Shown piece after piece: positions 54,546 through 62,086 of a stretch of DNA of 64,000 bases. Position 1 is the stretch's first letter, and the number at the start of each line of letters is the position of its first letter. The notes beneath the pieces were generated by a model. It had not been told where the DNA came from and did no database searches. It saw nothing but the letters and a program-made list of their open reading frames with translations. Source of the stretch: Bacillota bacterium (lineage in GTDB: Bacteria; Bacillota; Clostridia; Acetivibrionales; DTU013). The DNA lies in assembly GCA_023418915.1 (NCBI GenBank), contig JAEZYU010000012.1:58752-122751 (forward strand), in the 5' to 3' direction. The translations under genes and the position numbers were made by a program.

Positions 54546-55022
54546 TTACCCTGCGCCGCACATGCCGGCATAAAGCACCACGAAGGCCGCAAAAGCGCCC
54601 AGCACTGCGCAAAAAACGCTTTTGAACAAGATATAGAGGTAAAACGGAACCGCGGTTACACCCAGCAGCGCAAAGAACAAAGCCGTCAGAGCGGATAGAA
54701 TGAGCGCGGCGCACAGGCTGAAAGATACAACCAGCAGCACGGGGCGGCGGAAAAGCCGGGCCAGCAGGCGTGCCAGAGGCGTCATGGCCATGAGAACGCC
54801 CCCGGTTTTATCTCTGCGCAGGCTTGCCCTGCAGAAGGGCGTGGTGATGGCGAAAGTCAGCAGGCAGGTGATAGTTATATCAATGGCAATGCTGATTGTG
54901 TCTGCCGGCACGAAATCCGCCTTATGGAAAATAAGGGCCGCGGCCATGCCGCCAATAAAAAAACTGAAGGCGGCGGTGACCGACGCCTGAATGCGTAGAT
55001 AAACGGCAAGTTCCCTGTTCAT
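54546..55022 (-). CDS. Four-helix membrane protein, function unknown
   Basis: 158 residues with four hydrophobic helices: AAFSFFIGGMAAALIFH, SIAIDITITCLLTFAITTP, LVVSFSLCAALILSALTALF and YILFKSVFCAVLGAFAAFVV. Family not named. Its ATG overlaps the regulator stop by four bases (ATGA at 55019-55022), so the two are translated together, and the regulator probably controls this unit. Confidence 0.7.
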   Translation of the reverse strand: MNRELAVYLRIQASVTAAFSFFIGGMAAALIFHKADFVPADTISIAIDITITCLLTFAITTPFCRASLRRDKTGGVLMAMTPLARLLARLFRRPVLLVVSFSLCAALILSALTALFFALLGVTAVPFYLYILFKSVFCAVLGAFAAFVVLYAGMCGAG

Positions 55023-56227
55023 GACCCGTCTCCTTTAGTCGTCATTAAAACATATTGTGCAAGTTCGTCCCGGCTGGAGATGTACAGCTTTTCATAGATT
55101 TCCATCATGATATTCTTGAGCCTGCCGACGGAAATACCATACTGAGCGGCGATTTTGGCGTAAGGAATGCGGCGGGCCACCATCTGTACCAGGTGGCATT
55201 CCCGCAGGGAAAGAAGCAAGGTGATATTGTCCTTGGTGAAATTGTTGTGAAAGGTGACCCAGTTTTTAACCGTGCGCTTCCACTGTTCGATGACGACATT
55301 GCAGCGGTGGGGAAATTCTTGCTCCAGACACTTCTCCATAAGGCCGCCGAAATCGGCGACATGTTCCGCAAAGGGCGTGATAAAGCCGTGGGGTAGGGCG
55401 AGGCGCATGGCTTCCAGCAGCCAGCGCCAGGCCTCGTCGTCGCGTCCCAGGTAGTGACAGGCAATAGCGCATACGACCCGCAGGTAAATTTCTGAAAACG
55501 TGATGCCCTGCTCCTGTATGCAACAGGTCAGTGCAGTTTGGGCCACGGCCAGCGCGATTTCATATTTTCCGATACACATAAAATATTTTGCGCGCAAATA
55601 GAGTATATACGTCGGCGGCGCCTGCACCTGGAAAGAGCTGAAATCCCCCTCCGAAAGCCACTTGGGAACCATATTCGGGGCGGCCACGCTGACGGCGACA
55701 CTGGCCAGCGCAAGCTCCGCGATAGCGGAACTATCACTGCCACGGCGTAAAACCAAACAGCTTTTGAGATAAGCTTCGATCTTCAGATACGCAGAATAAT
55801 CTCCCAGGCTGATAACCGCCGCGACCGCCGCCAGAGACGCACGCAGCCTTGCCGCTTCGTCTCCTTCGGTTTTATCATAGCAACGCATCACGCGCGCAAA
55901 ATCGCCCCGCAGATAAGAAAGCTCCGCCTCGTATTGAAGCGACAGCCTTTCCTCGCGCAACTCGTTCAAAATAGCGTCGGGGTTATGTATGGGCATGGGA
56001 ACGGTGGTGGCCACCAGAAGATGGGCAAGTTCCTCCGAAAGCGAGGGCCGGGGAGCCGGCTGCTCACGGCGCCGTTTATCGGCAGGCCGCACGGCATGCT
56101 CCGGTATCAGCCACAGATTGCCCCTTTTGACAGCTCCCTCTATTCTGTTTTCCGTGCAATACAGGGTTACAATCCGGGTGCCCAGCCCCCATTTCTCGGC
56201 AGCCTCCTTCACGGTCAGATAAAGCAT
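55019..56227 (-). CDS. Regulator with excisionase/MerR-type N-terminal HTH, helical repeats and LuxR-type C-terminal HTH
   Basis: 402 residues from the ATG at 56227 (GAGGTGG upstream); the frame continues 29 codons back to a weak site. Residues 1-60 look like an excisionase-type winged helix (LTVKEAAEKWGLGTRIVTLY, then RGNLWLIPEHAV). About 80-310 are TPR-like helical repeats. The end (about 345-395) is a LuxR-type HTH (LSLRECHLVQMVARRIPYAKIA, then GISVGRLKNIMMEIYEKLY). It appears to be a MalT-like signal-responsive activator or repressor without a receiver. GC-rich, coupled to the membrane protein downstream. Confidence 0.75.
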   Translation of the reverse strand: MLYLTVKEAAEKWGLGTRIVTLYCTENRIEGAVKRGNLWLIPEHAVRPADKRRREQPAPRPSLSEELAHLLVATTVPMPIHNPDAILNELREERLSLQYEAELSYLRGDFARVMRCYDKTEGDEAARLRASLAAVAAVISLGDYSAYLKIEAYLKSCLVLRRGSDSSAIAELALASVAVSVAAPNMVPKWLSEGDFSSFQVQAPPTYILYLRAKYFMCIGKYEIALAVAQTALTCCIQEQGITFSEIYLRVVCAIACHYLGRDDEAWRWLLEAMRLALPHGFITPFAEHVADFGGLMEKCLEQEFPHRCNVVIEQWKRTVKNWVTFHNNFTKDNITLLLSLRECHLVQMVARRIPYAKIAAQYGISVGRLKNIMMEIYEKLYISSRDELAQYVLMTTKGDGS

Positions 56228-56434
56228 GCCGTCCACCTCTTCATCCTGTAATGATACAATCAATATACTACTTTTATTTGCATATTGCAAATAAATGAAA
56301 TATACGAGAGTCATTTGAAAATGACCCGATTAAACGGCCAAACAGATACACCGCCTGTCTTTTTAATCTGTCCTACTGGGCTTATGAACCGTTGGAGTGG
56401 GAGTAATGCCGGTTGCCGGATACCATGACGGCGT

Positions 56435-56705
56435 TCACAGCATTTCATCCAGCGACTGAATGAGATAATATGGCAGCAGGCTGACCTTGGAACGATCCTC
56501 GTGGATGGCCTCCAGCGTTTGTCTGGTGTCCGCAATGTTTTCTCTGTGTATTTCCGCACCTTCTCGTAATCCAAAGCGCCCTTTTTCACCGGAGCCACCG
56601 CGAAGCCCGTCTGCACGGTAAACTTGCTCAAGTCCGGAAACTGAAAATAGAAGCCGACCAGCCTTTCGGATGCCGAGCGGTCGGACAGATTGTCCTTGTC
56701 AAGGC
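56435..56705 (-). pseudogene. Frameshifted fragment of a mobile-element gene
   Basis: On the minus strand the frame ALRFCLDKDNLSDRSASERL continues through FPDLSKFTVQTGFAVAPVKK and breaks by a frameshift near LRTPDKR; the reading resumes as RQTLEAIHEDRSKVSLLPYY and ends LIQSLDEML at 56437. The protein resembles an uncharacterised integrative-element product; I cannot name it. No start codon is left. It runs into the serine-recombinase fragment at its upstream end. Confidence 0.6.
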
Positions 56706-57431
56706 AGAAGCGCAGGGCGAATATGGCGGAGCAGAATATGTTTTCAGGTTTAGTCTACTGCGCCGACTGCGGCGGGACGATGGTGCTCCACCGGGCGCGT
56801 ACAATGGATGCCGTGAAAAACAACTTCATGTGTTCCACCTACAGGAAACGCGGCAAGGAAATCTGTACCGGACACTATATCCGGGAGAAACAGCTGGCTG
56901 AAATCGTTCTGGACGATCTGCGCCGGGTCACCCATTTCGCCAGGCGGAATGAGGCGTTGTTCATCCAACACATCAACCAGAAAAACAGCGCCGAAACCAA
57001 ACGGGAGATAGACCGGCTTCAGCGTAAGCTGGATGTTATGCGACGCAGGGACACGGAGCTGACGGCCCTATTCAAGCGGCTCTACGAGGATAATGTACTG
57101 GGGCACATCACCAACGAGCAGTTCCGGATGCTGTCCGCCGACTACAACGATGAGCAGAACAGCCTGAAGGAACGAATCCCCAGGTTGTGGAGCGAATTAA
57201 CAAGCTGCAGGAATCCATCTCCAATGTCTCACGGTTCGTGGAGAAAGCTAAACGCTATACCGAGATTCCGGAGCTGACCGGAGAACTGCTGCACCTGTTT
57301 ATTGAGCGAATCGAAGTCGGCGAACGTGGGAACATTATTCCAGAACAGCGGAACAAAAGATTGTCATACGTTACAGCGACATCGGCATTCTCGGCGCATT
57401 TGCGGAAGAAGCACAGAAAATAGCCGGTTAA
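56699..57431 (+). pseudogene. Broken large serine recombinase (C-terminal part, two frameshifts)
   Basis: Only the C-terminal half remains, missing the catalytic resolvase domain. MFSGLVYCADCGG is the start of the zinc-ribbon recombinase domain (Cys pair, then FMCSTYRKRGKEICTGHYI with its second pair), followed by the coiled coil RDTELTALFKRLYEDNVLG. Translation shifts frame near 57175 to VERINKLQESISNVSRFVEK and near 57345 to EQKIVIRYSDIGILGAFAEE, ending with TAA at 57431. It belongs to the Tn4451/CTn-type large serine recombinases. It marks one edge of the GC-rich block. Confidence 0.88.
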
Positions 57432-57439
57432 CGGCAAAA

Positions 57440-57464
57440 GCAGACAGCCATATCTGCTGTCTGC
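57440..57464. terminator. Terminator after the recombinase remnant
   Basis: GCAGACAGC and GCTGTCTGC, 9-bp perfect stem, 7-base loop, followed by CTTAACC. It probably belonged to the mobile element. Confidence 0.55.
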
Positions 57465-57531
57465 CTTAACCAATATCCATGGTTCATAAAATGTCCCTAT
57501 GGGAATGCTCCTAATATGTCCCCGTCTTTTT

Positions 57532-57696
57532 CTACTTTTCGTTTTCGTCCACATGGATCTTCGCATTGGTGATTTGAAACTCTGATGGGATCGTAACTCT
57601 GGAATGGGATTTTTTCTTTTCGATGTTGGCCCATGCAGCAGTGTCATGCTTCTCCACCGGCACGCCTAGATTATAGTCCTTCCTCTTCTCCTGCAT
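57532..57696 (-). CDS. DUF3787 family small protein
   Basis: 54 residues, shorter than the usual ORF cutoff. It contains GVPVEKHDTAAWANIEKKK and SRVTIPSEFQITNAK, closely resembling clostridial DUF3787 proteins, and ends HVDENEK. AGGAG is seven bases before the ATG. Function unknown; the family is conserved in anaerobic Firmicutes. Confidence 0.85.
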   Translation of the reverse strand: MQEKRKDYNLGVPVEKHDTAAWANIEKKKSHSRVTIPSEFQITNAKIHVDENEK

Positions 57697-57719
57697 AACA
57701 ATTCTCCTCATATAATGTG

Positions 57720-57895
57720 CATATTCTAACGCATCTGTACAGATGAAAAATTTTCGCCGGCGAAAATTTTTTACCTATCGCAAGCAGCTCTTTTTCTTCG
57801 CCTCGTTATAACACATAGTTCAAAGAAAATCTTTCGTTTGTAGAAAGTTTTTCTTACATTGGCAGTGTTTCAACGAGGCATGCCGTACTTGCCTC
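57720..57895. repeat. Two adjacent dispersed-repeat units with palindromes
   Basis: Unit 1 carries a 26-bp perfect palindrome (57746-57771, half AAAAATTTTCGCC). Unit 2 begins GCCTCGTTATAACACATAG and ends TTTCAACGAGGC, so its ends are inverted (GCCTCGTT/AACGAGGC); TGCCTCGTTATAT follows once more. This is the copy that shows the ends of the element most clearly. Located between the DUF3787 and M24 genes. Confidence 0.7.
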
Positions 57896-57957
57896 GTTAT
57901 ATATTGTTGAATTAATCTCTAATATTATACAGTCTTTGTTGTAATTCGATCAAAATC

Positions 57958-59148
57958 TTAAATCTCCATCAAGCCCGGATGGCTGCCTGTGATACATTTG
58001 CCTCCTTCATGCGTCACGAGAAAAGTATTTTCGATCCCGACCATACCTACGCCCTCCACTCCTGCCTTTGGCTCCACCGCAAGCGCCATGCCTTCCTGTA
58101 GCGGCTCATCAAAGCCCTTGGCCAATACCGGCACTTCATCTACATGCAGTCCTATCCCATGACCGAGAAATTTCACCCTTCTGTTCCTGTACCCCATGAA
58201 GTTTGGTAAATACTCTTCACTTATATCCTTCATTATAGCTGCATATATTTTTGACGGCACCTCACCTGGTTTGAGCATTCCGGCGATCCGTTCCTGCACC
58301 TCTAGGCATTTCTTATGGATATCTGCCGCATGCCTGGGTAATCGCCTGCCAAATACATATGTCATCGTCTTGTCTGACTGATATCCTTCATATCCGCAGC
58401 CTGTATCTATGAAAATCAGATCACCGGCGGCAAGCCTCCTCTTGCTGCTTCCCATCAGCTGCATCTCTGGCCCCAGGCCGTAATTCCCTCCTGGCCCGTT
58501 GAAATATGTCGGATACAGAGAGCTCTCACCAAACGCAATATGCCCCAGCAATATCTCCGTATCAAACATGCTGAACCTCGCTATCCCCTGATGGCCTTCC
58601 TCTACAAGGATCCTGAAGATCTCGGCTGTCAGTTCTCCCTCCGTCATACCTTCTCTTAACAGCTCCGGCACACGTTCTTCAAGCACCCTTCTGTGTATGT
58701 CGCCTGCCTTTATCATCAGCTCAAGCTCATACCTGCTTTTGACCGACCGCACCCTCGACATAACAGAATCCATAGGTTTGAACTCAGTAAAACCAAAATA
58801 TTTCATCAGCCTTCCACACATGGCATACGGCACGGTTTCCGCTTCAATATGGACTGTCCAAGGCAGCCTGCCGATCGCAGCCGCTGCATCTCTGTAACTC
58901 TCCATCCGCCTTATATCGGGGAACAGCGACTCATCTACAGCCCGCTCATAGCTCCTGCGGACATAATAAACTGCCTGAGAGTCCCTCGGAATCAACAGCA
59001 AACCATCCTGCATCGTTCCTGAAAAGTAATATTGATTTATCTTGCTTACAATAAGAACCAGCTTCCACTCCGGCTCTTTTACGTCCATAGCCTCCCTGAA
59101 CCTTATGAGCCTTTGTTCAAGCTCTCCTGACGGCACTTTTTTTATCAT
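57958..59148 (-). CDS. M24 family Xaa-Pro aminopeptidase/dipeptidase
   Basis: 396 residues. N-terminal creatinase-like domain (about 10-155) and a C-terminal pita-bread metallopeptidase (about 165-395). Metal ligands are visible: IDTGCGYEGYQSDKT (Asp, Asp), GHGIGLHVDEVP (His), EPKAGV (Glu), and GIENTFLV (Glu). It cleaves X-Pro bonds in peptides. AGGAG precedes the ATG. A terminator stands upstream (59205-59236). Confidence 0.93.
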   Translation of the reverse strand: MIKKVPSGELEQRLIRFREAMDVKEPEWKLVLIVSKINQYYFSGTMQDGLLLIPRDSQAVYYVRRSYERAVDESLFPDIRRMESYRDAAAAIGRLPWTVHIEAETVPYAMCGRLMKYFGFTEFKPMDSVMSRVRSVKSRYELELMIKAGDIHRRVLEERVPELLREGMTEGELTAEIFRILVEEGHQGIARFSMFDTEILLGHIAFGESSLYPTYFNGPGGNYGLGPEMQLMGSSKRRLAAGDLIFIDTGCGYEGYQSDKTMTYVFGRRLPRHAADIHKKCLEVQERIAGMLKPGEVPSKIYAAIMKDISEEYLPNFMGYRNRRVKFLGHGIGLHVDEVPVLAKGFDEPLQEGMALAVEPKAGVEGVGMVGIENTFLVTHEGGKCITGSHPGLMEI

Positions 59149-59200
59149 CTTATCTCCTACACATATACTAAACTGATTTTATCTGCCATTACTATATCAA

Positions 59201-59236
59201 AAAACAGGATCCTCTGGTAGGGGATCCTGCAATTTT
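59201..59236 (-). terminator. Terminator after the M15/peptidoglycan-binding gene
   Basis: CAGGATCC (59205-59212) and GGATCCTG (59222-59229) flank a 9-base loop; on the minus strand the stem is followed by TTTTTTGAT. It is about 190 bases after the stop codon at 59426. Confidence 0.8.
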
Positions 59237-59425
59237 TACGAAGTGATACATCTCAGGTATGTACCATTTGTTCCTTTCTATTCAATAGTTTCGATATATC
59301 ATTCGTTTCTACCCTCTGATGTCATACTGTTCTCCTGTTAATCCATAACCAACTGTTTACTGTATATTCTGTGTACCACACTTGTTCCTGTATTATATAC
59401 TTACTGGATAACCGAACAGGATGTA

Positions 59426-60109
59426 CTATGGATTTACCACCGTAGGTGTCTGGCCTATGGACACAGCAAGCTCCGTCAATCTTTCCCACGTCTGGCACCC
59501 GACAATCCCATCCGCTCCGAGCCCCTGTGCCCGCTGGAAATTGATTACTGCATTCCTTGTTCCTCCGCCGAATCTCCCATCCAGACCTGAGCCGGTATAG
59601 CCCAGTGCATTCAGAGCATCCTGAAGCGTCAGCACATAATTGCCAACACTTCCGGAACGAACTAGTGGATAGCCTCCTGCCACACAGGCCGGTGGAGTGG
59701 CACGGGCATCGAAATGAACCCAGGTAGGGGTGAGGTATGCAGGCTCAACATATGTCCAAACACCCGTTGCGGCAGCTGTATTACGCAGCTGGTCGCGTGT
59801 TGCACCATCGAGGTTCTGTCCGACATCAAAGGAAACTCCTGCATAATGCTGGGACATGGCAGCATGCCCACCCTCCCAGATACGCTTGAAAGCAAAACCG
59901 ACATATATAGGCCTACCCCAGGTGCTTCTTGTGATGTTGAAGGCCTCCATTGCCCGCCTTGTCGTCCAGAGTGTATTGGCGCGGGAACTGCCCCTGAACT
60001 CGTTGACCGTCAGCGTCCTGCCGATATTGTACGGCATGGCATCCGACTCGGCAAGTGTATAATACTCCATGCCGCCTGTCTGATTGTTATATACATAAAT
60101 GTTTGCCAT
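59426..60109 (-). CDS. M15-type zinc carboxypeptidase-like domain with PG_binding_1
   Basis: 227 residues. The N-terminal domain has SQHYAGVSFDVGQ (His and Asp zinc ligands, motif SxHxxGxxxD) and WVHFDAR (third ligand His), as in M15 D,D- or L,D-carboxypeptidases. The last 75 residues are a PG_binding_1 domain (GSVGNYVLTLQDALNALGYT, then DGIVGCQTW). The first 35 residues contain no signal peptide, like the M14 enzyme at 5833. It may act on spore cortex or wall peptides. AAAGGGTGG precedes the ATG. Confidence 0.85.
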   Translation of the reverse strand: MANIYVYNNQTGGMEYYTLAESDAMPYNIGRTLTVNEFRGSSRANTLWTTRRAMEAFNITRSTWGRPIYVGFAFKRIWEGGHAAMSQHYAGVSFDVGQNLDGATRDQLRNTAAATGVWTYVEPAYLTPTWVHFDARATPPACVAGGYPLVRSGSVGNYVLTLQDALNALGYTGSGLDGRFGGGTRNAVINFQRAQGLGADGIVGCQTWERLTELAVSIGQTPTVVNP

Positions 60110-60207
60110 TAAAAAACCACCCTTTACATAACATACTCATATATATATTATGCAAAAAGCGGTTTGACTGTTCACCCGTTAAGCTTTCCTTTTCTTCGGC
60201 TGTTCGA

Positions 60208-61719
60208 TCAGGAATCCTCGCCCTCCAGTTCGGCTAGATATTTCATAGTCAGCTCCACATCAGAGGGCACCGGCACATATTCCTTGCCGTATTTTTGTCT
60301 TGTTTCGTTGCCTTTTCCAGTGATAAGTATCACAGTCCCTGGTTCGGACGACAGTATCGACTCTTTCACAGCCTCTGCCCTGTCATCTATCAGCTCACAG
60401 TTATCATTGTTCTGCCTGACATAGCGGGCTATATCTTCGCTGATAACTCTTGTTTCCTCCGGTCCCGGATCCTCCGCCGTCAAATACACCTTGTCGGAAT
60501 TCATGCCCGCCAGCAGACCGAGATCCTTCCTGCGCAGATATGCCTTGCCGCCCGGGCAGCCGAATACTGTTACGATCTTCATATCGGGGAACTCAGCCTT
60601 CACTGTTTCATATAGCCTTGTAAAACTGAGCTTGTTGTGCGCATAGTCCACTATTACTATCCTGTCCTTTGCCTTGTTCGCATAGTATTCCATCCTGCCG
60701 CTTGATCTTGCTCTGCGCAGTCCCGTATATATGTGCTGATCAGGTATTTTCAGCGTATAAGCGGCAGCAATTGCGGCAAGTGCATTCTCCACATTGAACA
60801 GACCCGGCATTGTCAGCATGAATTCCCGGTCGAACCGTTCACACCTGACTCGAAATATCGTGTCCAGGCCATGCTTTCTGATATCATATCCATATATGTC
60901 AGCATCCTCTGCTGTTCCGAATGTCAATATCCTCTTTGCTTTCCCCGCCGATTCCATAATCCTCGGCAATTGATCGGAGTCGACATTGACACATGCTGTG
61001 CTGCACTGACCAAAAATCCTCAGCTTTGAAGTCAGATAATCCTCCATATCGCTGTGTTCGATTGGACTGATATGATCCTCAGATATGTTAAGAAAGATGC
61101 CGGCATCGAAATGCACACCATACAGACGGCCATATTTGAGCGCCTGGCTTGATGCTTCCATTACCATGTACCGGATGCCGCTGTCCACCGCATTTCTGAA
61201 ATGCATCTGAAGCTCAAGAGATTCCGGTGTCGTAAGGTGAGACTCCTCATTAATGACACCGTCATATGTGTCGATGGACGAAATTATGCCTGTCTCAGGC
61301 TTTCCCTGATCTCTCATGTAATCGTCCAATATGTATTTTATATAATAAGCTGTAGTAGATTTTCCCTTTGTCCCGGTAATTCCTATTATCCCAAGCTTTG
61401 TCGCAGGATCCTCGTAAAATGTGGAAGCTAAAAGGGCCAATGCCCTTTTTACATCGCTTACCAGTATACAGGGGATCGATACCTGATATTCTATTTCGCT
61501 GACATATGCGATAGCGCCCTTCTTTGCAGCATCCTGGATGTAGTCCTCTCTGAATCCGGCTCCCTTGCAGACAAAGAGCGTGTTACGGAGCACCTTTTTA
61601 GAATTGTATGTTACATGGTTCACAGGCTGCTTTGCGGTTTCCAGCGTACAACTGTGCCAAAGTAGTAGTTTTTCGCCCTGAAGCTTCTCTATATATTCTT
61701 CCAATGCGTATCTTTCCAT
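60208..61719 (-). CDS. MurE-like UDP-N-acetylmuramyl-tripeptide synthetase
   Basis: 503 residues from the ATG at 61719 (GAGG, spacing 6; a GTG four codons upstream also opens the frame). Mur ligase domains: N-terminal binding domain, ATP-binding loop GITGTKGKSTTAYYIKYI, TTPESLELQ and EASSQALKYGRL for UDP-MurNAc-Ala-Glu and carbamylated Lys, and a C-terminal ligase domain with HNKLSFTRLYE. The amino-acid specificity loop is AEDPGPEE, not the DNPR that marks diaminopimelate-adding enzymes, so the third amino acid may be Lys or another residue. It may be a second MurE copy. Cytosolic, downstream of CapA-VanX. Confidence 0.8.
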   Translation of the reverse strand: MERYALEEYIEKLQGEKLLLWHSCTLETAKQPVNHVTYNSKKVLRNTLFVCKGAGFREDYIQDAAKKGAIAYVSEIEYQVSIPCILVSDVKRALALLASTFYEDPATKLGIIGITGTKGKSTTAYYIKYILDDYMRDQGKPETGIISSIDTYDGVINEESHLTTPESLELQMHFRNAVDSGIRYMVMEASSQALKYGRLYGVHFDAGIFLNISEDHISPIEHSDMEDYLTSKLRIFGQCSTACVNVDSDQLPRIMESAGKAKRILTFGTAEDADIYGYDIRKHGLDTIFRVRCERFDREFMLTMPGLFNVENALAAIAAAYTLKIPDQHIYTGLRRARSSGRMEYYANKAKDRIVIVDYAHNKLSFTRLYETVKAEFPDMKIVTVFGCPGGKAYLRRKDLGLLAGMNSDKVYLTAEDPGPEETRVISEDIARYVRQNNDNCELIDDRAEAVKESILSSEPGTVILITGKGNETRQKYGKEYVPVPSDVELTMKYLAELEGEDS

Positions 61720-61797
61720 ATTTCGCCTCACAATCTGTTTATTACAATGTTTATTCTATTTCAGCCACCGGACCGACATGTATAAAAAATGTACGTT

Positions 61798-62072
61798 CAA
61801 GCTCTTATAACACTTCGAGCTTAAGAAAATCTTCCGTTCAGGCGATAATTTGCTCCGCAAATTACACTTAGTAGGAAAATTCACCTACCTCAGCAGCTTA
61901 TAACGCATCGTTCAAGGAAAAATTTTCGTTTAGGCGATAATTTACTTCATAAATTACGCTTAGTAGAAAATTTTTCTTACCAAGTCACAAAATATCCAAA
62001 AGATATATTATGGTATAGCGGCATCTCAGCGGGGCTGGTCTCAATGAAGGCTTGCTGCTCGCCTGTGCAGCC
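61798..62072 (+). repeat. Tandem pair of dispersed-repeat units
   Basis: Unit A (61808-61893) contains TAATTTGC-TCC-GCAAATTA; unit B (61899-61990) contains TAATTTA-CTTCA-TAAATTA in the same place. Both start CTTATAAC and both hold CGATAATTT and ACTTAGTAG/GCTTAGTAG. The inner stem is kept while its bases change in pairs. After unit B the sequence (to 62072) matches 8210-8293, ending GGCTTGCTGCTCGCCTG. Confidence 0.75.
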
Positions 62073-62086
62073 TGTTGATACCCGTA

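Noticed and set aside
57255..57647. A 130-codon minus-strand frame
   Set aside because: It is antisense to the recombinase remnant and to the true DUF3787 gene, with an improbable composition.
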